NCBI RefSeq assembly: GCF_002428305.1
Contig: NZ_DIVJ01000004.1
Span: 1 to 55,529, forward strand
Length of the DNA stretch: 55,529 nucleotides
Direction: 5' to 3'
DNA from: Flavobacterium sp. UBA6135
GTDB taxonomy: Bacteria > Bacteroidota > Bacteroidia > Flavobacteriales > Flavobacteriaceae
Shown piece by piece: positions 50,912 through 55,529 of this stretch (position 1 is its first letter; each line of letters starts with the position of its first letter). The position numbers and the translations under genes are program-made. The notes beneath the pieces were generated by a model, which saw only the letters and a list, made by a program, of their open reading frames with translations, made no database searches and was not told where the DNA came from.

Positions 50912-51888
50912 ACCACCATCAAATTACACCCCCGAATATCACTACTATCAAAACGTCCCAACACTTCAAATGAATGGTTGGGATATTTTTTTCCCAAATC
51001 TTGTGTAGCAATAAAGGAACAGGAATTAATATTGGCCAAATCGATGACATTGATGCCGCCTGTTTTTTCATAATCAACATACGTCAACGCATCTTCGGTG
51101 TCACGAATGAGAATGGACATCCAAGGCGGACATTCAAAAACACCATTTCCTAACGAATACGCTTGTGATAATAGTTCGGTCATACCGTATTCGGAATGAA
51201 TTGTTGGAACGCCAAAACCACTGCACAAAATAGCATGCAACTCTTCACGAATCATTTCTTTTCGTTTGCCTTTCATGCCGCCGGTTTCCATGACAATAGT
51301 GTTTTTTAATTGAAAGGACTGCTTTTCAACCAAATCCAACAAAGCATACGTCACTCCAATTAAAAGAACGTTCTGACCGGATGAATCCAATTCAATTAGT
51401 TTGTGAATTAATGCATCATAATTATTCAAATAAAATCCGCTTTCAGGATGATTAGAACCTTCTATCAAATCATTGACCATATAAATTAACGACGAGCCAT
51501 CACGTTCTAAATAGGAAGGAAGCAAGGCTAAAACGACATAATCTTCAATGTTTCCGTAAAATTGTGAAAACGCTTTTCTAAAACTTTGTTCGTATAAATT
51601 TACATCAGTTACCAAGTGTTTACTTGTGGTTGCTCCTGTTGTTCCACTACTGGTGAATGTTTCTTGGGTAGGATTTTGCGAACTCAGAATTTCATAACTT
51701 TTAAAAAACTGAATGGGCAAAAACGGAATTTCTTCTATTGATTTAACGTTGGATTTATCTTTTTTCAATAACGAACAAAAATCTTGATACACTTGATTAT
51801 GATCATACTGATGCCGAAAAACTTTGAGTGTAATTTTCTCAAATTCTTTTTGGCTACTGATTGAAAATAGGTCGGGATAGGGATTCAT
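50908..51888 (-). CDS. LuxE/acyl-protein-synthetase-like protein
   Basis: A 326-residue protein. The ANL-type adenylation motif FTSSGTTGATTSKH is near residues 78-91; HSEYGMTELLSQAYS near 236-250 and a final GRFDSSDIRGCNLMVV complete the pattern of LuxE and acyl/coenzyme A-ligase relatives. LuxE activates fatty acids and transfers them to a cysteine. No lux or fatty-acid reductase genes are nearby, so luminescence is not suggested; acyl activation in surface lipid or pigment synthesis is possible. The -7 box ends 5 bases before the ATG. Confidence 0.85.
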   Translation of the reverse strand: MNPYPDLFSISSQKEFEKITLKVFRHQYDHNQVYQDFCSLLKKDKSNVKSIEEIPFLPIQFFKSYEILSSQNPTQETFTSSGTTGATTSKHLVTDVNLYEQSFRKAFSQFYGNIEDYVVLALLPSYLERDGSSLIYMVNDLIEGSNHPESGFYLNNYDALIHKLIELDSSGQNVLLIGVTYALLDLVEKQSFQLKNTIVMETGGMKGKRKEMIREELHAILCSGFGVPTIHSEYGMTELLSQAYSLGNGVFECPPWMSILIRDTEDALTYVDYEKTGGINVIDLANINSCSFIATQDLGKKYPNHSFEVLGRFDSSDIRGCNLMVV

Positions 51889-51893
51889 AGCTG

Positions 51894-51901
51894 CAAAAAT
51901 A
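51894..51901 (-). promoter_or_regulatory. -7 promoter box of the LuxE-like gene, giving a leaderless or near-leaderless mRNA
   Basis: TATTTTTG on the minus strand ends five bases before the ATG at 51888, so transcription would begin at or next to the start codon. Confidence 0.55.
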
Positions 51902-51906
51902 GCAAT

Positions 51907-51937
51907 AAAAAAAGCACCAACTTTCGTTGATGCTTTT
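51907..51937 (-). terminator. Intrinsic terminator after the T9SS lectin-like gene
   Basis: On the minus strand AAAAGCATCAAC, a four-base loop, GTTGGTGCTTTT with one mismatch, then a T run. It lies 19 bases after the stop and just before the LuxE-like promoter. Confidence 0.82.
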
Positions 51938-51955
51938 AAAATATAAAGCGTTGGA

Positions 51956-52948
51956 TTATTGAACTACTAACTTACGAGTAGCTGTTTTTCCTTCTTGAGT
52001 AACTTTTACAATGTAAACACCTTTGTTTAAAGTACCAATGTTTACAGCATCGTTTGCTACTTTAGAGGAAAGGATTCTTTTTCCTAAAACATCATAAACC
52101 GCAACCGTTTTTTCGCCAAACAAATCAGAGCTTACATAAAGTGTATTTCCTGCAATTGGATTTGGATAAATTTTCAAACCTGCAATGGCGTTATCGTTTA
52201 CGTTTGCCGTAGCTTCTGGTGTAACTTCAGCCCAAGTAGTTCCAATTCTGAATTCATCTAATTCAACATTAGGAGTATCAGTAGCAGATCCTTGTCTAAC
52301 TAAAAGGCGACTTACAGAAGTTAAGTCGGTTCCGGTGTTAGTAGCTGTCGCATTTGCTGTTGGTTCAGTGCTTCCTAGTGAACTAGGGTTAATCCATATT
52401 TTAACAACATCATTGCCAGTGCCATCAACAAAAGTATAACTTATTACAACCAAATACGTAGTATTTGTATTGTATGTAGCTGAAGAATAAACTGTATTTG
52501 CAGCAGTGGTTCTAGGGTTAACCCCAATGTTATACGTTGATTCAGATACTTTATTAAGCCATAGAGTACCGCCAAAAGTTGTGCCTGTACCTTGAACAAA
52601 ACCTGCTATGTAACCTCCTGTAGTACTGGTAGTCGCGGTTAGGTCTGTGACATTCAATAATATAGAAAAGTACACGGTATTAGCTGTTTGTGAAGTAAAA
52701 TCTTTTCCAGCATCAATTCCCGCTCCGCCAAAAGCTAGTTTGTTTCCTGTTGAAGCTTGAAGTCCAGAATAATTTAAACTACCTGTAACTATTTCTAAAT
52801 CGTCTCCAGTGTTTAATGCTGTCCATCCTGTTTGATTTTGAAGTGCTGTTCCAGAAGGGTAATCCATTCCATCATAATGAGGAAGTGTAACTTGAGAATA
52901 ACCTAAGCTACCAATTGATAATAAAGTTAAAAAGTAAAGTTTTTTCAT
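51956..52948 (-). CDS. Secreted protein with type A T9SS sorting domain, ConA-like body
   Basis: A 330-residue exported protein: signal peptide MKKLYFLTLLSIGSLGYSQ, a body of about 230 residues rich in Thr/Asn/Gly strands with a jelly-roll (LamG/concanavalin-like) look (FDGMDYPSG-type start, VELDEFRIGTTWAEV end), and a C-terminal sorting domain with GLKIYPNPIAGNTLYV, VAVYDVLGKRIL and GVYIVKVTQEGKTATRKLVVQ. Cargo with this domain leaves through the type IX system and stays on the surface or is released. The ligand is unknown. Codon use is normal. It has a good -7 box and a terminator. Confidence 0.9.
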   Translation of the reverse strand: MKKLYFLTLLSIGSLGYSQVTLPHYDGMDYPSGTALQNQTGWTALNTGDDLEIVTGSLNYSGLQASTGNKLAFGGAGIDAGKDFTSQTANTVYFSILLNVTDLTATTSTTGGYIAGFVQGTGTTFGGTLWLNKVSESTYNIGVNPRTTAANTVYSSATYNTNTTYLVVISYTFVDGTGNDVVKIWINPSSLGSTEPTANATATNTGTDLTSVSRLLVRQGSATDTPNVELDEFRIGTTWAEVTPEATANVNDNAIAGLKIYPNPIAGNTLYVSSDLFGEKTVAVYDVLGKRILSSKVANDAVNIGTLNKGVYIVKVTQEGKTATRKLVVQ

Positions 52949-52974
52949 ATTAAATGAATTTATAAATTTTGTAA

Positions 52975-52982
52975 CAAAGATA
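52975..52982 (-). promoter_or_regulatory. -7 promoter box of the lectin-like T9SS gene
   Basis: TATCTTTG on the minus strand, 26 bases before the ATG at 52948. Confidence 0.6.
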
Positions 52983-53044
52983 CTTAGTATTTTGATAAAT
53001 GTAAAATTTTCAATGTAAAACTAACATTAATTAATAAGAAAGAG

Positions 53045-53380
53045 TTACTTAACAATTAATTTCCGTGTTGCTGTTGCCTCTCCTTCTTTGATTTTTATCA
53101 TATAAACACCGGGAGATAAACTTGATACGTTCATCTCTTTTGAAGAAATATTAGCTTGCAGCACTATTTTACCTAAAACATCATACACTGTAACTTCTTT
53201 GGTTAACGATAATTTTGAGGTAATATAAATTTTTCCGTTACTAACCGGGTTAGGGTAAAAGTTAAGCCCCTCAATAGTAGTCTCTTGAGGTCTAGGTTGT
53301 TGTTTGCTGTCTTGAGCATTACTATGGAAAGCAAACAAGAACAACAACAGAACAAGTATAGTAGCGTAATTTTTTACCAT
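53045..53380 (-). CDS. Mini-protein consisting mostly of a T9SS type A sorting domain
   Basis: A 111-residue protein from ATG 53380: a signal peptide ending HSNAQ (about 23 residues), a spacer of about 15 residues rich in Gln and Pro, then a complete type A sorting domain (GLNFYPNPVSNGKIYI, TVYDVLGKIVLQ, GVYMIKIKEGEATATRKLIVK). No cargo domain separates signal and sorting domain. The frame is open to ATG 53419, but this lies upstream of the -7-like box (53399-53406) and hides the signal peptide. It may be a stand-alone C-terminal domain, a remnant of a larger protein, or a regulator of T9SS load; function unknown. Confidence 0.82.
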   Translation of the reverse strand: MVKNYATILVLLLFLFAFHSNAQDSKQQPRPQETTIEGLNFYPNPVSNGKIYITSKLSLTKEVTVYDVLGKIVLQANISSKEMNVSSLSPGVYMIKIKEGEATATRKLIVK

Positions 53381-53398
53381 TTCATTGATTTGGATGTG

Positions 53399-53406
53399 TA
53401 AAGATA
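53399..53406 (-). promoter_or_regulatory. Near-consensus -7 box of the CTD mini-protein gene
   Basis: TATCTTTA on the minus strand differs from TAnnTTTG in the last base and lies 18 bases before ATG 53380. Confidence 0.4.
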
Positions 53407-53470
53407 TAAAATATTTCAAATACTATACCAACTTTTGTGCTTTTGCAACAAAATTTGCGGGAAACCGTAC

Positions 53471-54046
53471 TTATTGTTGTGGGCTTAAACTAATGTTTGA
53501 AATCCAAATTCTTTTTTTAGAATCAAAGTATGTATTTTCATCCGGAAATTCAATATAAAATTCAGGTTGCGAATTTTTGGTATAATAGGGTGAAAGGTCT
53601 TCTCCATTTATATATTTCAAAAACAACAATTTTGTTTTTTGCATTAATTCTTCTTCCTCCATTTTCCATGTTCTGAATGCTTCTTCATACATTTCAATGG
53701 TTCCGGAAGCATCTTTTTTCATTTTTCCAACAGTGGCCACTTTCTTGATTTTTAAACTTGGAGCAATTTTAGTTATTGCAAAATAAATTTCTCCGGTTTT
53801 TGAGTCCGGATAATAAAAAACTAAATCTGAAGCTTCTGCAAGAGCCAAGTATTCTTGGTCAAATTTGTTTTCAAATTTTGTTTTGTGTGTAGCTTTTTTA
53901 GCTAATCTTCCGGTGTAGCGAATTATGGAATAATTAAAATTTTTTTGTTCCAATTCACTTAAATAAGAGTTTGGGTTTGTATTGATTGCTTCTTTTTTAC
54001 AGCCAATTAAAAAAAGTAATGTAAGTAATAAATAGAAATGTTTCAT
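53471..54046 (-). CDS. Lipoprotein of unknown function
   Basis: A 191-residue lipoprotein: signal sequence with LTLLFLIGC, lipidated Cys16. The mature part is mixed alpha/beta and Lys/Glu rich with no motif I recognise. It sits 69 bases behind the beta-helix lipoprotein gene with a terminator hairpin between and no clear promoter, so it is probably made by reduced read-through from that gene. Confidence 0.75.
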   Translation of the reverse strand: MKHFYLLLTLLFLIGCKKEAINTNPNSYLSELEQKNFNYSIIRYTGRLAKKATHKTKFENKFDQEYLALAEASDLVFYYPDSKTGEIYFAITKIAPSLKIKKVATVGKMKKDASGTIEMYEEAFRTWKMEEEELMQKTKLLFLKYINGEDLSPYYTKNSQPEFYIEFPDENTYFDSKKRIWISNISLSPQQ

Positions 54047-54060
54047 GGTATTTAATTATA

Positions 54061-54094
54061 AAAAGAGCCTAATCTAAAGATTAAGCTCTTTTTT
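54061..54094 (-). terminator. Intrinsic terminator / attenuator after the beta-helix lipoprotein gene
   Basis: Arms 54061-54074 and 54079-54092 (AAAAGAGCC-TAATC and GATTA-A-GCTCTTTT, one mismatch) with T runs on both sides. With no visible promoter for the next gene, it may limit rather than stop transcription. Confidence 0.75.
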
Positions 54095-54115
54095 ATGTAA
54101 AGCTATAAAAAAATA

Positions 54116-55528
54116 TTAATAGGTTTTCATGATAGGGTTAAATTCAGCCCATCCATCAGTCCAATCTGTAGCTCCAAACGCACCTCTGTAAGTTGTTGGT
54201 GTAAAGAATGGATCAGCTAATTTAGGGTCAGCAAAAGAAGCTCCTGTTGTTAAAGTACCTGAAGTTACAGTAAACGTTGGGTTTTGAGTATAACCTGTAC
54301 TTGTGTTAGTTCCAAAGAAAATATTTTGATTTAAACCTAATTGAGCATAAACAACAGCTAAGTCAGTATCAGTAATAGTTTCGTTTGTTGCATTCCAAAG
54401 TGTTTGAACTGTTGCAGCTGTAGCTGTCATACCTGTTCCAACTGAGAAGGTTGTAGTTGGAGCTACCATTACGTTGTTTAAAAGTGAACCTGTACCGTTG
54501 TTATAGTTATCATAAACTGATTGTTGGTTCATTCTCAAACCTCTTGGCATACCCACAAAAACTGAGTTAGCAATGGTTAAAGCCGTTCTTCTTCTTAAAT
54601 CAAGTGCATGTTGGTAGTTACCATTGATTGATTGAGAATTTGTTAATCTCGGTCCGATACCTGTAATGTTAGAGAATACTCCTGTAGTTAACAAAGTTGT
54701 TAAGTTATCATTTGGACCATTATCAGTTTCAAAAATATTTGATCCGGATTGATCAGCATAACTTCCGTAACGAATTGACATTCCGAATTGTACTTTACCT
54801 GTAAACCCATAATCAACATCAAAACAGTCATCCCACATACCAAAAGCAATTAAGTATTTTGAGTTTACAGAACCACCAAACCACTCAAATCCGTCATCAC
54901 CACCCCAAGAAACTTGACAGTAATCCATAACGGTACCGCTTCCAACACCACCTAATGTGATTGAGTTAGTTTCGTTATTTGGAGTTAATTCAATACCTGC
55001 AAATTCTACACGTACATATTTCAAAATTCCGGAATTGTCATTGTTGTCATTTCCACCAAAAACTACGGTTGGCGTAACACCTTCAATAACTGGATCTGCT
55101 TGGTTTACAGGTGCTCTTCCTAAAATTACTAAACCACCCCAGTCACCACGATCTCTTGAACCGGGTGCAAGTGCTGATGTCATTACGATTGGTTCGTTAG
55201 CAGTACCTTCTGCAATAATTTTACCACCTCTGTCAATAATTAAAGTTCCTTTGGTTCCTTTATCACCAAAAATAACAGTTCCAGGTTCGATAGTTAATAC
55301 ATTGTTTTCTCTAACAAAAACTTGTCCTTTAATTAAATATTTATTGTCTTTTGTTAACGTTTGAGTAGGAAGATTTCCAATTAGTTCAACATATTCTTCA
55401 TCTGGATTAGGAGTAGTTCCCGGGTTCTCTACAATAATTGTAATTGGCGGTACATCATCGTAACTACAAGCTGTAATAACTAGCAAAGAGAATATAAAGC
55501 TAGCAAAATAAATTAGATTTTTTTTCAT
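54116..55528 (-). CDS. Large lipoprotein with right-handed beta-helix-like repeats
   Basis: A 470-residue lipoprotein complete within the window: ATG at 55528, signal ending LLVITAC with lipidated Cys21. After an Asp/Pro/Asn linker (about 25-45) the body shows repeated short strands with Gly/Asn turns (NNVLTIEPGTVIFG, KGTLIIDRGGKIIAEG, SKYLIAFGMWDD), the texture of parallel beta-helix proteins. Similar lipoproteins in flavobacteria often neighbour TonB-dependent receptors, but the upstream gene is outside the window. There is no sorting domain, so it is probably outer-membrane anchored. The promoter would lie beyond the right edge. Confidence 0.8.
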   Translation of the reverse strand: MKKNLIYFASFIFSLLVITACSYDDVPPITIIVENPGTTPNPDEEYVELIGNLPTQTLTKDNKYLIKGQVFVRENNVLTIEPGTVIFGDKGTKGTLIIDRGGKIIAEGTANEPIVMTSALAPGSRDRGDWGGLVILGRAPVNQADPVIEGVTPTVVFGGNDNNDNSGILKYVRVEFAGIELTPNNETNSITLGGVGSGTVMDYCQVSWGGDDGFEWFGGSVNSKYLIAFGMWDDCFDVDYGFTGKVQFGMSIRYGSYADQSGSNIFETDNGPNDNLTTLLTTGVFSNITGIGPRLTNSQSINGNYQHALDLRRRTALTIANSVFVGMPRGLRMNQQSVYDNYNNGTGSLLNNVMVAPTTTFSVGTGMTATAATVQTLWNATNETITDTDLAVVYAQLGLNQNIFFGTNTSTGYTQNPTFTVTSGTLTTGASFADPKLADPFFTPTTYRGAFGATDWTDGWAEFNPIMKTY

Positions 55529-55529
55529 G

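Noticed and set aside
54957..55364. Long open frame antisense to the beta-helix lipoprotein
   Set aside because: It arises from the repetitive Gly/Asn/Thr codons of the real gene and has no signal, domain or promoter.
1..55529. Mobile elements, prophage or CRISPR
   Set aside because: No transposase, integrase or phage gene, no direct-repeat array with spacers, and no attachment-site duplication near either tRNA gene was seen.

Overview
The window looks like chromosomal DNA of a low-GC member of the Bacteroidota, most likely the genus Flavobacterium or a close relative in the Flavobacteriaceae. The signs are two proteins with type A type-IX-secretion sorting domains, Bacteroidota-specific families (DUF2723, DUF3098, DUF4271, DUF4296, DUF5686), a leucyl-tRNA synthetase with the KMSKR signature, and many promoters of the TAnnTTTG (-7) type, some with TTG about 19 bases upstream. 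Nearly all of the DNA is densely packed core genome. I see no prophage, insertion sequence, integron, CRISPR array or defence island.

Layout. 1-1132: ribosomal operon rplM-rpsI-rpsB on the minus strand. 1445-7929: a LacI-type regulator, DNA polymerase I, a membrane metallophosphoesterase, a cysteine-free thioredoxin-fold protein and a polysaccharide deacetylase. 7972-15187: a large DUF2723 glycosyltransferase-like membrane protein, tRNA-Gln, a retropepsin-like protease, a TatD nuclease, an acyltransferase overlapping asparaginase, and tRNA-Ser. 15270-18371: an exbB / 4-TM unknown / exbD / exbD energy-transducing operon with an outer-membrane barrel gene behind it. 18366-24881: asnS, rpoN and a membrane protein in one direction, then an RND/MMPL exporter and a SugE/Gdx-type SMR exporter. 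24884-33704: DUF5686, pyrH-frr, patatin and thioredoxin-like genes, and the ftsX-DUF3098-uppP-truB-YiiX cluster for cell division, envelope and tRNA modification. 33862-44278: leuS, a Na/phosphate cotransporter, a membrane zinc peptidase, an Lrp regulator, a coiled-coil membrane protein, a saccharopine dehydrogenase-like gene, DUF423 and pckA. 44354-50874: hemD with DUF4271, facing a glycosyltransferase-pyrC-DUF4296 operon, an epimerase and tyrS. 50908-55528: a LuxE-like gene, two secreted T9SS cargo proteins and two lipoproteins.

Functionally the window serves translation (S2, S9, L13, Frr, AsnRS, LeuRS, TyrRS, TruB, two tRNAs), envelope building (UppP, FtsX, GT117-like and GT2 enzymes, deacetylase, acyltransferase), outer-membrane energisation and surface export (ExbB/ExbD, T9SS cargo), and central metabolism (PckA, PyrC, PyrH, HemD).

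The most unusual signals are: a short in-frame block in leuS whose DNA looks like an intergenic repeat; a family of low-complexity intergenic repeat words; a thioredoxin-like protein with no cysteine; a secreted protein that is almost only a T9SS sorting domain; and repeated overlap of TTG pseudo-starts with -7 promoter boxes, which decides several gene starts. I found no convincing new multi-gene system; the nearest candidates are the unknown 4-TM protein inside the exbB-exbD operon and the DUF4271-hemD pair.
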